Of a stretch of 64,000 nt of DNA, positions 39,012 to 48,629 are shown piece by piece. Made by a program: the position numbers and the translations under genes. The stretch comes from Ectopseudomonas chengduensis. Its GTDB lineage: Bacteria > Pseudomonadota > Gammaproteobacteria > Pseudomonadales > Pseudomonadaceae. The notes under the pieces were generated by a model that saw only the letters and a program-made list of their open reading frames with translations, did not search any database and was not told where the DNA came from. The stretch is taken from the NCBI RefSeq assembly GCF_900102635.1, contig NZ_FMZQ01000004.1:124001-188000 (forward strand). Direction: 5' to 3'. The number at the start of each line of letters is the position of its first letter. The first letter of the stretch is position 1.

Positions 39012-39641
39012 TTACAGAATATCCAGCAGCTCTACATCGAATACCAGCACACTGTGCGGCGGGATGCTGCCGACACCCTGGGCGCCGTAGGCCAGCTCGC
39101 TCGGCACGTGCAGGCGCCATTTGCTACCGGTGCCCATCAGTTGCAGCGCCTCGACCCAACCCGGAATCACACCACCAACCGGGAATTCAGCCGGCTGGCC
39201 ACGCTCGTAGGAGCTGTCGAACACGGTGCCGTCGATCAACGTGCCGTGGTAGTGGGTACGCACCTGATCCTCGGCGGACGGCTTGGCGCCCTCGCCAGCG
39301 ACCAGCACTTCGTACTGCAGGCCGGAGGCCAATACGGTCACCCCTTCGCGCTTGGCGTTTTCGGCCAGGTAGGCACGACCTTGGCCAGCAGCGGCTTCGG
39401 CCTTGGCGGCCGCTTCAGCCTGCATGACTTCGCGGATGACCTTGAAGCTGGCGCCCAGCTCGGCTTCGGAAACACGACTGGCCTGGCCGCTGAACGCGTC
39501 GGTCAGACCGGCGAGGATGGCAGTCAGGTCCACGCCGGGCGGCGGGTTGTCGCGCAACTGACCACCGAGTTGACGACCGATGCCATAGCTGACGCGACCT
39601 TCATCGGAGGACAGATCGGGGCTGAAGTTGAATTCGGACAT
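39012..39641 (-). CDS. fklB: FKBP-type peptidyl-prolyl isomerase
   Basis: This 209-residue protein has an N-terminal helical dimerisation region (about 1-95) and a C-terminal FKBP domain (about 105-209) with YHGTLIDGTVFDSSYERG, FPVGGVIPGWVEALQLMGTGSKW and AYGAQGVGSIPPHSVLVFDVELL. It lacks a signal peptide, so it is the cytoplasmic FklB (FKBP22) type rather than periplasmic FkpA. GGAG precedes the ATG. Confidence 0.92.
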   Translation of the reverse strand: MSEFNFSPDLSSDEGRVSYGIGRQLGGQLRDNPPPGVDLTAILAGLTDAFSGQASRVSEAELGASFKVIREVMQAEAAAKAEAAAGQGRAYLAENAKREGVTVLASGLQYEVLVAGEGAKPSAEDQVRTHYHGTLIDGTVFDSSYERGQPAEFPVGGVIPGWVEALQLMGTGSKWRLHVPSELAYGAQGVGSIPPHSVLVFDVELLDIL

Positions 39642-39854
39642 GAAAGGCTCCGCTTGGGGCTGTGAAAAAGGCCGGCCAGACTAGCACAGAACCCAAAGTT
39701 ACCCGACACCTGCCATACCTTTCATCCACTGAATTCAGCGCCTGCACAAGAGCATTGATCTGGCGCAATAGCTACTACCTTTAGCTAAGCCTTACTTAAG
39801 AAAAGCCCAGATATCATATCGACATCATTCGTTCGCCCCGCAGGAGCGTGCGTC

Positions 39855-42344
39855 ATGCAAAACGGCTCTCGAGTCAGTCTTCGGACATGGATATGGCGTG
39901 CATTCGTGCAAACGGCTCTGATTCCACTGATCCTGGTGGAGACAGTACTGATCAGCGTCTATCTGCTCACCAACGTCTCCATCCGTGACGCACAGATATC
40001 CCACTTGCGCTCGACCGCGTTGAGCGACCTGCAGGCTGCAGCGGGTCAGGAAGCTCACCTGGTCGAGAGCGAGCTGGGCCATATTGCTCGTCTGACCAGC
40101 ACCTACGCCTCCCTGACCCAGAGCACGCTAAACGACAACCAACCGGTCGCGCCGGCAGAGTTGGCAGTGACGCCCAGCGGGGTGCGCTACAGCCCCAGCG
40201 ATGAAGGTGGCGCGGCATCTTTCTACTCCAACGCCACACCGCTGGAGCAGCAGGACCTGCAAAAAGTCGCGCGCCTGGCCAATCTTGATCCGCTGATGCG
40301 CGAAATCGTGCAGCAGAACCCGCTGGTGGCCAGCATCTATTTCAACAGCTGGGACAGCTACAACCGCATCTATCCCTGGTTCGACACACCCGCGCAGTAT
40401 CCCCACGACATGGTGATACCCGATTACAACTTCTATTACCTCGCTGACGCCAAGCACAACCCCGAACGCAAGGTCGCCTGGACCGATGTCTACCTCGACC
40501 CAGCAGGCCAGGGCTGGATGCTCTCGGCCGTTGCCCCCGTGCTACGCGGGGACTTTCTCGAAGGCGTAGTCGGCCTGGACATCACAGTCGGCAAGTTGCT
40601 CGAACATATCCAGAGCCTCGAGGTGCCATGGAACGGATATGGAGTGATCGTCAGCAACGAAATGAACATCATGGCCTTGCCTCCAGCCGGAGAGGACGAC
40701 TTCGGCCTGGATGAACTGACCACCCACTCCTACGACGAAGCCATCAGTTCGGAACTGTTCAAACCCGAGGACTTCAATCTGCTCAAACGTGCCGATACCG
40801 AAGGCCTCGCCAACGCCATTGCGCAGCGGGACAAAGGCGTGCTTTCCGTGAATCTCAACGACCGTCCACACCTGGTTGCCTGGGCAACGATCCCATCCAC
40901 CGACTGGCATCTGCTGGCGGTGGTCGATGAGATGGAGGTATTCAGCCAGACCAATGAACTCGCCAGCCATTACCGAAACATCGGCTACCTGCTGATCGGC
41001 GGTCTGGTGCTGTTCTATCTGGTGTTCTTTGCCTTCATGTGGGGGCGCGCCCGCGAGCTGACCGAGCGTCTGCGCAAACCCATCGGTGGCATAGTCACCA
41101 TGCTCCGTGAGATTGGCCAGGGCAACTGGAAGCCGAAACGCCCGGCGACCACCATCGACGAACTAGAAGCCATCATCGATGACGTCGAATCCATGGGCCA
41201 GCGCCTTGAGCGCAGTGCCACGCAGCTGCAACGTGCCAGCCACGAAGCCCAGGAAGCTAGCCGCGCCAAGAGCCAGTTCATCTCCAGCATGAGTCATGAG
41301 TTGCGTACACCGCTGAACGCGATACAGGGTTTCGCCCAGCTGATGCGCATGCAGCAAGGGCAACAGGGGCAGCAGGACACCGACTACCTCGAAGAAATTC
41401 TGCTCGCCAGCCGCCACCTCAACCAGTTGGTGGGCGACATTCTCGACTGGTCGAGCCTGCAGAGTGACCTGCCGCGCCTGGAAATGGCCAAAGTAGACGC
41501 AGTGGCCCTGATGAACGAGTGTGCCGACCTGGTAGCACCCGAGGTCGAAGCCCGCGGTTTGAGGCTAAAGCTGTCCTTGCCGCCTAGTCAGGTGCCGGTA
41601 CTGGCAGACGCACGTCGCCTGCGCCAGGTGCTGCTCAACCTGCTATCGAACGCCATCAAGTACACACCAGCAGGCAGCGTCAGCCTCAGCTGCATGGAAC
41701 ACGACGGTCGAGTGCGCTTGATGGTCAGCGATACCGGCATGGGCATCACCAGCGAGCTGCAGCCTCTCCTGTTCGAACCCTTCCAGCGTCTCGGCCAGGA
41801 AAACAGCGCCATCCAGGGCACCGGAATTGGCCTATCGTTGTGCAAGGAATATGCAGCGCTGATGAATGGAGAGATGGGCCTGCACAGCGAGCCGAACAAG
41901 GGCAGCAGTTTCTGGATCGACCTGCCCCGCTACGTCGAACTCAGCCGACCTGTAACCACCTCACAGGCGCAACACCCGGCCTGCGTGTATCACGGCGACC
42001 TCGATACTGCGAATCGAGAGGTCGTCAGCACGGCCCTGGCGAACATCGACCTGCTGCAGTTCGACGATGGCAACCAGCTGCTGGCTGCTCTGCTGGCCAG
42101 ACGCCCTGATCTGTTGCTACTCAGCGTAGAGCTCAATGGCATGGACGGACGCGACCTGCTACGCACCTTGCACCAGAATGCTGAACTGGCCGACCTGCCA
42201 ATAGTACTGTTGAGCCGTGAAGATCAACTGCAGGAACTGGTCGGCCTGGGCGCCAGTGCCCTGCTGGGTGTGCCCATCGACGCCAATGAGCTGCGCCAAT
42301 TGGTCAGCGACCTTACCAGCAAGGAGGCGACTTATGCTGTCTAA
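39855..42344 (+). CDS. Hybrid sensor histidine kinase with degenerate receiver
   Basis: This 829-residue protein has helix 1 (about 15-40), a large periplasmic double-Cache sensor (about 45-365), helix 2 (about 375-395), HAMP (about 395-450), HisKA with phospho-His in SSMSHELRTPLN (near 481), and HATPase with N box LLSNAIKYTP, G1 VSDTGMGI and G2 GTGIGLSLCKEY. The C-terminal receiver-like domain (about 705-820) reads LLLLSVELNGMDG, where the phospho-accepting Asp is replaced by Ser, so it should not be phosphorylated. It overlaps the HD-GYP regulator gene by 11 nt, so the two are a pair. Confidence 0.9.
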   Translation: MQNGSRVSLRTWIWRAFVQTALIPLILVETVLISVYLLTNVSIRDAQISHLRSTALSDLQAAAGQEAHLVESELGHIARLTSTYASLTQSTLNDNQPVAPAELAVTPSGVRYSPSDEGGAASFYSNATPLEQQDLQKVARLANLDPLMREIVQQNPLVASIYFNSWDSYNRIYPWFDTPAQYPHDMVIPDYNFYYLADAKHNPERKVAWTDVYLDPAGQGWMLSAVAPVLRGDFLEGVVGLDITVGKLLEHIQSLEVPWNGYGVIVSNEMNIMALPPAGEDDFGLDELTTHSYDEAISSELFKPEDFNLLKRADTEGLANAIAQRDKGVLSVNLNDRPHLVAWATIPSTDWHLLAVVDEMEVFSQTNELASHYRNIGYLLIGGLVLFYLVFFAFMWGRARELTERLRKPIGGIVTMLREIGQGNWKPKRPATTIDELEAIIDDVESMGQRLERSATQLQRASHEAQEASRAKSQFISSMSHELRTPLNAIQGFAQLMRMQQGQQGQQDTDYLEEILLASRHLNQLVGDILDWSSLQSDLPRLEMAKVDAVALMNECADLVAPEVEARGLRLKLSLPPSQVPVLADARRLRQVLLNLLSNAIKYTPAGSVSLSCMEHDGRVRLMVSDTGMGITSELQPLLFEPFQRLGQENSAIQGTGIGLSLCKEYAALMNGEMGLHSEPNKGSSFWIDLPRYVELSRPVTTSQAQHPACVYHGDLDTANREVVSTALANIDLLQFDDGNQLLAALLARRPDLLLLSVELNGMDGRDLLRTLHQNAELADLPIVLLSREDQLQELVGLGASALLGVPIDANELRQLVSDLTSKEATYAV

Positions 42345-43404
42345 GGACTTCACTCAATCGCGGGTAGTCATCGTCGACGACGTCATCGCCAACAGTCGCT
42401 TGCTGGAATCCAGTCTCAAGGCTTTCGGCATGCGCAACACCATCAGTTTTTCCGACTCTGCCGCAGCGCTGGAGTGGTTGCAGCACAACCCCTGGAACCT
42501 GCTGCTGCTGGATCTGGACATGCCGGCACCGAATGGCTTCGACATCCTCCGCGCCCTGGCCGACCGTGATCGCAGCAGCAATCCGATCATCATCATCACC
42601 GCGCTGAACGACAGCGTCAGCCGCCGCACGGGCCTGGAACTGGGCGCCAACGACTATCTGAGCAAACCGGTCGACCTGCCCGAGGTTATCCTGCGCGTAC
42701 GCAGCAATCTGCAACTGAGCCAGGCCAGCCTGGCACTGCTTGAAGCCAACCGCACCCTCGAACAACGCGTACGCGAACGCACGACGCAGCTGACTCAAAG
42801 CTATGGCGCCGTGGTGCGCACCCTGGCGCGTGCGGCTGCCTACCGTGACAGCGAGACCGGCAACCATATCGTACGTATCGGTGAGTCCGCCGCGTTGATT
42901 GCCGAAGCTCACGGCATGAGCGCCGAGTGGATCGAGCTGATTCGTCAGGCCGCCCCGATGCACGATGTCGGCAAGATCGGTATCGCCGACCACATCCTGC
43001 TCAAGGCTGGCCCACTGAGCGATGATGAGCGCCGGCAGATGCAGGAGCACCCCGCCATCGGCCACTCCATTCTCACCGACCAGCACGCCTCTGAGCTCAC
43101 CGCTCTGGCCGCAGAAATTTCCCTGACCCATCACGAGAAATGGGATGGCAGTGGCTATCCCAATGGACTGAGCGGCAAACAGATTCCCTTGTCTGGACGC
43201 ATCGTCGCCATCTGCGATGTCTACGACGCACTGCGCATGCCACGCCCCTACAAGGAGCCGTGGCCCCTCGAAAAGGCACAGGCCTACATACGCGAACAAG
43301 CCGGCAAGCATTTTGACCCGGACCTGGTCGCGCTGGTCGAAGGCCTCTACGAGAAGATCGAAACACTTCAGCACGACCTCAGCGACTGTGCGCAAGGAGA
43401 CTGA
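42334..43404 (+). CDS. Response regulator with HD-GYP phosphodiesterase domain
   Basis: This 356-residue protein has a receiver domain with phospho-Asp in LLLLDLDMPAPNG (about 58), Thr and Lys in IITALND and LSKPVD, a coiled linker, and an HD-GYP domain (about 165-340). The active site is visible: HDVGKIGIADHILLK, HHEKWDGSGYP and IPLSGRIVAICDVYDAL. HD-GYP proteins hydrolyse c-di-GMP. I start at ATG 42334, preceded by AAGGAGG, inside the kinase gene. Kinase output would lower c-di-GMP in response to a periplasmic ligand. Confidence 0.92.
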   Translation: MLSKDFTQSRVVIVDDVIANSRLLESSLKAFGMRNTISFSDSAAALEWLQHNPWNLLLLDLDMPAPNGFDILRALADRDRSSNPIIIITALNDSVSRRTGLELGANDYLSKPVDLPEVILRVRSNLQLSQASLALLEANRTLEQRVRERTTQLTQSYGAVVRTLARAAAYRDSETGNHIVRIGESAALIAEAHGMSAEWIELIRQAAPMHDVGKIGIADHILLKAGPLSDDERRQMQEHPAIGHSILTDQHASELTALAAEISLTHHEKWDGSGYPNGLSGKQIPLSGRIVAICDVYDALRMPRPYKEPWPLEKAQAYIREQAGKHFDPDLVALVEGLYEKIETLQHDLSDCAQGD

Positions 43405-43473
43405 TCGATCTTGAAAACGATAAGAAAAACCTCAGCCCGTTAATCGCCTTCTCAATTTCCGAGTACTGCCACC

Positions 43474-45099
43474 ATGAACTTCAGATCCATCTCCATAGCC
43501 CCACGCGCTGCAATAGGATTTGGCTTGATCGCCCTACTGGTCTTCGCTCTCGGCGGTTTTGCCCTGCTGCAGATGAACAGCATGCATGACCGCTCCAGCG
43601 AGGTCGAAAACAACTGGATCCCCAGCCTCAATACCCTAGGCGACGTCACGCAAGACATCCTGCGTCTGCGCGCCGTGACCCTGCGCATGCTGCTCAGCGA
43701 GACCCCACAGCAGTTGCAGGAAAACATGGCTCTGGCGCAGAAGCTGCTGGATGACCTGAAGGATGTGCAGTCACGCTACGAGACCTTGATCAGCTCACCC
43801 GAGGAACGTAGCACCTACGAAGAGTTCAAGAGTGCCGAGGCAGCCTATCTGAGACTGCGTGGCCAACTCGCTCAGCATCTGCAAAACGGTGACCGTCAGG
43901 CCGCGCAGGAATTGCTTACAGGGGCCATGAACCAGCAGGCAGACACCATGGTCAAGGCGCTCAATACACTGATAGCCCTCAATCGCCAGGGCGCCTCAGG
44001 CGCAGCAAAAGCCGCCGACTCCGTTTATACCCAAGCGAGCCGCGGCACCTTGCTGGTCATGGTCCTATCTGCCATTGCCACGGTCATGCTGGCCGCGCTT
44101 CTTACTCGCAGCATCGTCAAGCCGCTGGCGGAAGCGGTGCAGGTCGCGGACTCGGTGGCCAGAGGCAATCTGACCATGAGCATCGACACCCAGGGCAACG
44201 ACGAACCCGCGAAGCTGTTGCAGGCATTGAAGAGCATGCAAGGCAATCTACGTGGCACCATCGAGCAGATTGCCGATGCATCCAACCAGCTGGCGTCGGC
44301 CGCTGAACAACTGAGTGCAGTGACCGATGGCACCGCGCGCAACCTGCACCAGCAAAGCCTGGAGATCGACCAGGCGGCCACGGCAGTCACCGAAATGAGC
44401 AGCGCCGTGGACGAAGTGGCGCGCAACGCTGCCAGTGCCTCGGAAAGCTCCAGCGAATCCGGGCGCATCGCCCGCCAGGGCAGCGAGCGCATCACCCAGA
44501 CGCTGTCGTCGATCAACCAGTTGGCGGCCGACGTCGATTCGACCTCGAGCAACTTTGGCCAACTGGCCGGCAAGATCCGAGGCATCAGCCAGGTACTCGA
44601 CGTGATTCGCAGCATCGCCGAACAGACCAACCTGCTCGCCCTCAACGCCGCCATCGAGGCGGCGCGAGCTGGTGAGGCGGGTCGCGGCTTCGCCGTGGTC
44701 GCCGATGAGGTGCGCGCCCTGGCGCACAAGACCGGGCAATCAACCCGTGAGATCGAGACCATGATCAGCACCGTACAGAACGATACTGAACAGGCGGTGC
44801 GCGCCATGGAGTCGAGCAATGGTCTGGCCAAGCAGACACTGGATATCGCCGAAGGCGCGGGGGTCGCACTGGATCAGATCATCCAGTCGATTGCCGAGAT
44901 CGGCGACCGCAACCTGGTGATCGCCAGCGCCACCGAACAGCAGGCCCATGTGGCCCGCGAAGTGGACCGCAACCTAATCAACATTCGCGACCTGTCGTTG
45001 CAGAACTCGGCCGGTTCGGAGCAGACCAGCACCGCCAGCCGCGCGCTATCGAGCCTGGCCGCCAACATGCAAGGCATGGTTGCGCGCTTTCAGGTCTGA
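43474..45099 (+). CDS. Methyl-accepting chemotaxis protein
   Basis: This 541-residue receptor has a periplasmic four-helix-bundle sensor (about 35-185) between helices at about 13-33 and 188-208, then HAMP and the signalling hairpin ([21 protein letters not shown]). It lies 69 nt after the HD-GYP gene and is likely cotranscribed, giving an operon in which a kinase, a c-di-GMP phosphodiesterase and a chemoreceptor may read related signals. Confidence 0.9.
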   Translation: MNFRSISIAPRAAIGFGLIALLVFALGGFALLQMNSMHDRSSEVENNWIPSLNTLGDVTQDILRLRAVTLRMLLSETPQQLQENMALAQKLLDDLKDVQSRYETLISSPEERSTYEEFKSAEAAYLRLRGQLAQHLQNGDRQAAQELLTGAMNQQADTMVKALNTLIALNRQGASGAAKAADSVYTQASRGTLLVMVLSAIATVMLAALLTRSIVKPLAEAVQVADSVARGNLTMSIDTQGNDEPAKLLQALKSMQGNLRGTIEQIADASNQLASAAEQLSAVTDGTARNLHQQSLEIDQAATAVTEMSSAVDEVARNAASASESSSESGRIARQGSERITQTLSSINQLAADVDSTSSNFGQLAGKIRGISQVLDVIRSIAEQTNLLALNAAIEAARAGEAGRGFAVVADEVRALAHKTGQSTREIETMISTVQNDTEQAVRAMESSNGLAKQTLDIAEGAGVALDQIIQSIAEIGDRNLVIASATEQQAHVAREVDRNLINIRDLSLQNSAGSEQTSTASRALSSLAANMQGMVARFQV

Positions 45100-45110
45100 A
45101 CCTTTATGGT

Positions 45111-45138
45111 GGATGACTGGCGCAAATGCCAGTCATCC
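45111..45138. terminator. Hairpin between converging operons
   Basis: GGATGACTGGC (45111-45121) pairs with GCCAGTCATCC (45128-45138), a perfect 11-bp stem between the chemoreceptor gene and the minus-strand DUF2256 gene. There is no T-run on either side, so it may be a barrier hairpin rather than a full terminator. Confidence 0.5.
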
Positions 45139-45140
45139 GC

Positions 45141-45269
45141 TCAGCGCCCACGTCGGCAGCGCTCGGAGCAGTAGCGCACCTCGTCCCAGCAGCGCGCCCA
45201 CTTCTTGCGCCAGGTGAAAGGCAGGCCGCAGACCGCACAGGTCTTCACCGGCAGCTCGCTCTTCTTCAC
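45141..45269 (-). CDS. DUF2256 small zinc-ribbon-like protein
   Basis: This is a 42-residue basic protein with the start (V)[19 protein letters not shown], then [19 protein letters not shown]. The Cys-x-x-Cys...Cys...Cys-x3-Cys layout is DUF2256, a likely zinc-binding micro-protein that frequently accompanies photolyase genes. The start GTG (45269-45267) overlaps the TGA stop of the photolyase gene, so translation is coupled. It is too short for usual gene callers. The role is unknown, possibly DNA repair support. Confidence 0.85.
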   Translation of the reverse strand: MKKSELPVKTCAVCGLPFTWRKKWARCWDEVRYCSERCRRGR

Positions 45270-46801
45270 AACATTTCTCCAGCGTCGAGTTTCGCCAACA
45301 GGCGCTCACCCCAGTCCCACAACGCCTGCTGCTTTGCCTCGGTCATGCGCACCAGGTTGCGGTAGACCATGCCGATACGCGGGTTACGCTCCAGCGGCTC
45401 ACGGTGGCGCATGAGGAAATGCCAGTACAGCGCGTTGAACGGACAAGCCGACTCGCCAGTGCTCTCGCTCACCTTGTAGCTGCAGCCTTGGCAATGGTTG
45501 GACATGCGCTTGATGTACTGGCCGCTGGCGCAATACGGCTTGGAACCTAAGTAGCCACCGTCGGCATGCATCACCATGCCCAGGGTGTTGGGTAGCTCGA
45601 CCCAATCAAAGGCATCCATGTACACGGCCAGGTACCAGTCGCAGATATCCTTGGGTGCGATGCCCGCGAGCAAGGCGAAATTACCGGTCACCATCAGTCG
45701 CTGGATATGGTGCGCATAGGCATGTTCCAGGGTCTGGCCGATGGCCTGACGCATGCAGTTCATCCGCGTCTTGCCGGTCCAGTAGAACTCTGGAAGTGCG
45801 CGTGAATTGCCGAAGCGGTTGCCTTCGGCGTACTCCGGCATGCGCAGCCAGTAGATGCCGCGCACGTACTCGCGCCAGCCGATCAGTTGACGGATGAAGC
45901 CTTCGGCGGCGTTCAGCGGCACGTCGCCGGCGCGATAGGCTGCTTCGACCTCGGCGCAGATCCGCCGTAGGTCGAGCAGGCCGATATTCAGCGCAGCACT
46001 GATGCGCGAGTGAAAGAGAAAGGGTTCGCCATCGGCCATGGCGTCCTGATAGTCACCAAAGTCGGCCAGGCCGTTGTCGAGAAAATGCTGCCAGAGGCGC
46101 TCGGCCTGCTCAGCCGTTACCGGGTAATCGAAACCCTCCAGGCTGCCGTAATGGCTGGCGAAACGCTGCCCGACCAAGATCAGCACGTCACGCGTGATGG
46201 CGTCAGGCTCGACGCGCAGTGGCGCGGGTGGGCACACGCCTTTGGGCAAAGGTTTGCGGTTGTCGGCGTCGAAGTTCCAGGCACCACCTTCAGGTGTGCC
46301 GTCAGGGTTGAGCAGCAGCCCGCTGTCACGACGCATCTCGCGATAGAAGAACTCCATGCGCAGCTGCTTGCGCCCCTTGGCCCAAGCGGCGAACGCATCG
46401 CGGCTGCAGAGAAAGCGGCTGTCCTGATGCCAGTGAAGCGGCACGCCACAGTGACGCAGCGCCTGCTCTAGGCGCCAGTCGCCGCACTCGGTCAGATGCA
46501 CCTCGGCCGGATCGAGCCGTTGCGTCCAGCGCAGCAGCTCGCCCGGCAACGAACCACTGTTATCAGGATCATCCAGAGCCACGTAGTGCACCTGCAGGCC
46601 CTGCTCACGCAAGGCTTCGGCGAAATGACGCATGGCGCTGAAGATCAGCGCGATCTTCTTCGGGTGGTGCGGCACATGGCTAGCCTCTTCCATCACCTCG
46701 GCCAGCAGCACGTGATCACGGGCTGGGTCTATGTCCTCCAACGCACCAAGGCCGTGGGTGAGCTGGTCGCCCAGAATGAGAATCAGACGACGAACAGTCA
46801 C
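45266..46801 (-). CDS. Cryptochrome/photolyase-family protein, Fe-S (PhrB/CryB) type
   Basis: This is a 511-residue flavoprotein. It starts [12 protein letters not shown] (DUF523-like photolyase-related N-terminal domain) and carries the FAD-binding C-terminal half with [43 protein letters not shown] and CQGCSYK...ACPF, which holds the Cys ligands of the [4Fe-4S] cluster found in FeS-BCP enzymes. These repair (6-4) photoproducts or act as photoreceptors. The start is the GTG at 46801, overlapping the TGA stop of the upstream gene. The ATG at 46960 is inside that gene and is rejected. Confidence 0.92.
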   Translation of the reverse strand: MTVRRLILILGDQLTHGLGALEDIDPARDHVLLAEVMEEASHVPHHPKKIALIFSAMRHFAEALREQGLQVHYVALDDPDNSGSLPGELLRWTQRLDPAEVHLTECGDWRLEQALRHCGVPLHWHQDSRFLCSRDAFAAWAKGRKQLRMEFFYREMRRDSGLLLNPDGTPEGGAWNFDADNRKPLPKGVCPPAPLRVEPDAITRDVLILVGQRFASHYGSLEGFDYPVTAEQAERLWQHFLDNGLADFGDYQDAMADGEPFLFHSRISAALNIGLLDLRRICAEVEAAYRAGDVPLNAAEGFIRQLIGWREYVRGIYWLRMPEYAEGNRFGNSRALPEFYWTGKTRMNCMRQAIGQTLEHAYAHHIQRLMVTGNFALLAGIAPKDICDWYLAVYMDAFDWVELPNTLGMVMHADGGYLGSKPYCASGQYIKRMSNHCQGCSYKVSESTGESACPFNALYWHFLMRHREPLERNPRIGMVYRNLVRMTEAKQQALWDWGERLLAKLDAGEML

Positions 46802-48198
46802 AGCAGCACGATCTCCATGTTCGGGTGGCGGCGCAGGTGGCCGAGCAGGATGTGATAGGTGTCGAGGTTGAAGCCGCCACGGCGCTTGGTCAGTAATGGC
46901 TCGACCCGCTCGAAACGATCTACCGTGCCAAGGTGGCGCCATTGATCGAGCACGTGCCACTGGGTCAGGCCGTGCCGGTCATCGCGCTCGACCAGCGCGA
47001 CCGGCCCGCCCCATGGCCAAGCCTGGGTTTGCAGGCGCTCGGCGCTGGCGAGCAACCGCGTATCGTGCACCTGGCGCGGCTCCTCGCCACAGCAGGCACC
47101 CGCACAGCGCCCAAGCTGATAGGCGAAGCAGGCACCCTCGCCCTCCTCCAGACCGAGTACACGCAGGCACAAGCGTCGTTGCCGCGCCTGCTCCAGCAGC
47201 CACTGACGCGCGTGATGGCGCGAGCGGAACAAACCGGCATGCCGGAGCCCTGGCGCCAACGCCTGGTGCTGGAGCAGTTCGATGTGCAGATCGCCAGGCT
47301 CGCCCGCCAGCGCCCAGGTCAACAGCTCGCGCTGCTTGCGCAGACGACGGTTGTACAAGGGTTGCAGACGCTTGATCTCGGCGGACTCGAACAGCAGAGC
47401 GCCCAGCTCACCGGCCGTGATAGCCACCTGCACATCGCGGATCTGCTGAACCATCTGCAGGCTGCGGCGGTCGCGATGATCGTTCTGAAAGTGCGACATC
47501 ACCCGGCGGCGCAGATTGCGGCTCTTGCCCACATACAGTTGCGCACCACCGTCGCCCAGGAAGTAATAAACACCCGGACGTTCCGGCAACTGGGCGAAAC
47601 GCTCCGCGGCCAGCAACGGGGGCCGCGCCGCGCTGCGCAGCTGATGCCCCAGAGCCGTCGGCGCGACCTGCTGCAGCAAGTGCCGAGCCAGCGTCAACAC
47701 GGCCTCGGCATCCGGCACGGCGCGATCGCGGAAGAAACGCATGATGCCAAAATGTGCGCAAAGCGCATCGAAGCCGGCGCTCGCCAACTCCGGCAGCGCC
47801 GCTCTGGCCAGGCGCAGGGTGCACAGCTGCGCAGAGCGCAGCGTCTTCCAGTCAGGCAGCACTCGGCGCAAGAACGCCAGGCTGAAGCGCAGGTTATGGC
47901 CCACTAGCACGCGGCCGCAAATAGCGTCAGCTATCGCCTGTGCTTCGCTATCGATGCGTGGCTGGCCGCGTAATTCCAGGGGGTGTAATCCACTCAGGCT
48001 GAGCAACTGCGAGGGCAGCGCGACATCAGGCTCGAACAGCCAGTGCAAGCGCTCTGCGACACAACCCTCAGCATCGACCTGAATGATCGCCAGCTCCCAG
48101 ATGGCATCACGTGCCGGGTGGGCTCCAGTGGTCTTCACCTCCACGACTGCCAGGGCCCTGCCCTGCAACGTGGCGGCCGGTGCGAAGGCAGCCGTCAC
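46798..48198 (-). CDS. Exonuclease-like domain fused to GIY-YIG endonuclease (Cho/UvrC-like)
   Basis: This is a 466-residue fusion. Residues about 12-180 have a DnaQ-type fold but the catalytic acidic residues are largely lost: the first motif reads VEVKTTG where DxETTG is expected, the second reads VGHNLRFSLAFL without the Asp, and the third reads DRAVPDAEA. Residues about 205-285 are a complete GIY-YIG nuclease (RPGVYYFLGDGG, LYVGKSRNLRRRV, Glu in LLFESAEIK, Asn in LYNRRLR), then a UvrC-like tail. The start GTG 48198 overlaps the DUF6482 stop. Likely nucleotide excision repair. Confidence 0.85.
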   Translation of the reverse strand: MTAAFAPAATLQGRALAVVEVKTTGAHPARDAIWELAIIQVDAEGCVAERLHWLFEPDVALPSQLLSLSGLHPLELRGQPRIDSEAQAIADAICGRVLVGHNLRFSLAFLRRVLPDWKTLRSAQLCTLRLARAALPELASAGFDALCAHFGIMRFFRDRAVPDAEAVLTLARHLLQQVAPTALGHQLRSAARPPLLAAERFAQLPERPGVYYFLGDGGAQLYVGKSRNLRRRVMSHFQNDHRDRRSLQMVQQIRDVQVAITAGELGALLFESAEIKRLQPLYNRRLRKQRELLTWALAGEPGDLHIELLQHQALAPGLRHAGLFRSRHHARQWLLEQARQRRLCLRVLGLEEGEGACFAYQLGRCAGACCGEEPRQVHDTRLLASAERLQTQAWPWGGPVALVERDDRHGLTQWHVLDQWRHLGTVDRFERVEPLLTKRRGGFNLDTYHILLGHLRRHPNMEIVLL

Positions 48199-48497
48199 CA
48201 GCCAGAACGGAAGGCGATGGGCACGCGCAGGCTGTTGTCAGCCGATGGCATGCCGCACATCTCGTCATGTACCGAGCTGTGCACCAGGAAGAATGGCAGC
48301 GCCGGCATTTCCTGCAGCACGTCACGCGCATGCTCTATCGAACGCAGGTTAAGCGTACTGCCCTGGTCGGTAAGAATTGGGTGGGCACGCCCTTCCATCC
48401 GCGCCTCGAGCAGATAAATGCCACCCTCCAGGGAGATCAGATTGAGTTCGTCGACGCGTCCGGCTTGAGCGTGAGCGGACAGATCATGCAGATTCAT
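48195..48497 (-). CDS. DUF6482-family protein
   Basis: This 100-residue protein starts MNLHDLSAHAQAGRVDELNLISLEGGIYLLEA and contains the ILTDQGSTLNLRS core, a pseudomonad family now called DUF6482, of unknown function. It is the first gene of a DNA-repair operon and has a strong ribosome site (GGAGG) before the ATG. Three direct repeats upstream overlap the promoter area. It may be a small regulator or partner of the repair enzymes, but nothing in the sequence proves this. Confidence 0.75.
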   Translation of the reverse strand: MNLHDLSAHAQAGRVDELNLISLEGGIYLLEARMEGRAHPILTDQGSTLNLRSIEHARDVLQEMPALPFFLVHSSVHDEMCGMPSADNSLRVPIAFRSGW

Positions 48498-48520
48498 CGG
48501 GCTTGCCTCCTGCCTTTAAC

Positions 48521-48555
48521 TATACAAGAACTTATACAAAATTAATTCTTGTACA
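48521..48555 (-). promoter_or_regulatory. TGTATA direct repeats upstream of photolyase operon
   Basis: On the minus strand the region reads TGTACA (48555-48550), TGTATA (48538-48533) and TGTATA (48526-48521), spaced 17 and 12 nt start to start. It overlaps the best -10 candidate (TATAGT). Direct repeats of this kind are bound by MerR-type light or B12 repressors (CarH/LitR) in other bacteria, from memory. Confidence 0.5.
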
Positions 48556-48583
48556 ACAAAGAAAAAGCTCAAGCCCAAAAAGC

Positions 48584-48612
48584 AAAACGCCCGTCACGTT
48601 CGGACGGGCGGT
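48584..48612 (-). terminator. Terminator after yqhA-like gene
   Basis: CGCCCGTC (48588-48595) pairs with GACGGGCG (48603-48610); on the minus strand a T-rich stretch (TTTTGCTTTTT) follows. It lies 18 nt past the yqhA-like stop. Confidence 0.8.
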
Positions 48613-48629
48613 TGTGAAGCGGTCTCGGG

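Noticed and set aside
46802..46960. Upstream ATG for the photolyase gene
   Set aside because: The extension lies inside the preceding coding frame, is Pro/Arg-rich and unlike any photolyase, and the GTG at 46801 has the conserved start [11 protein letters not shown].
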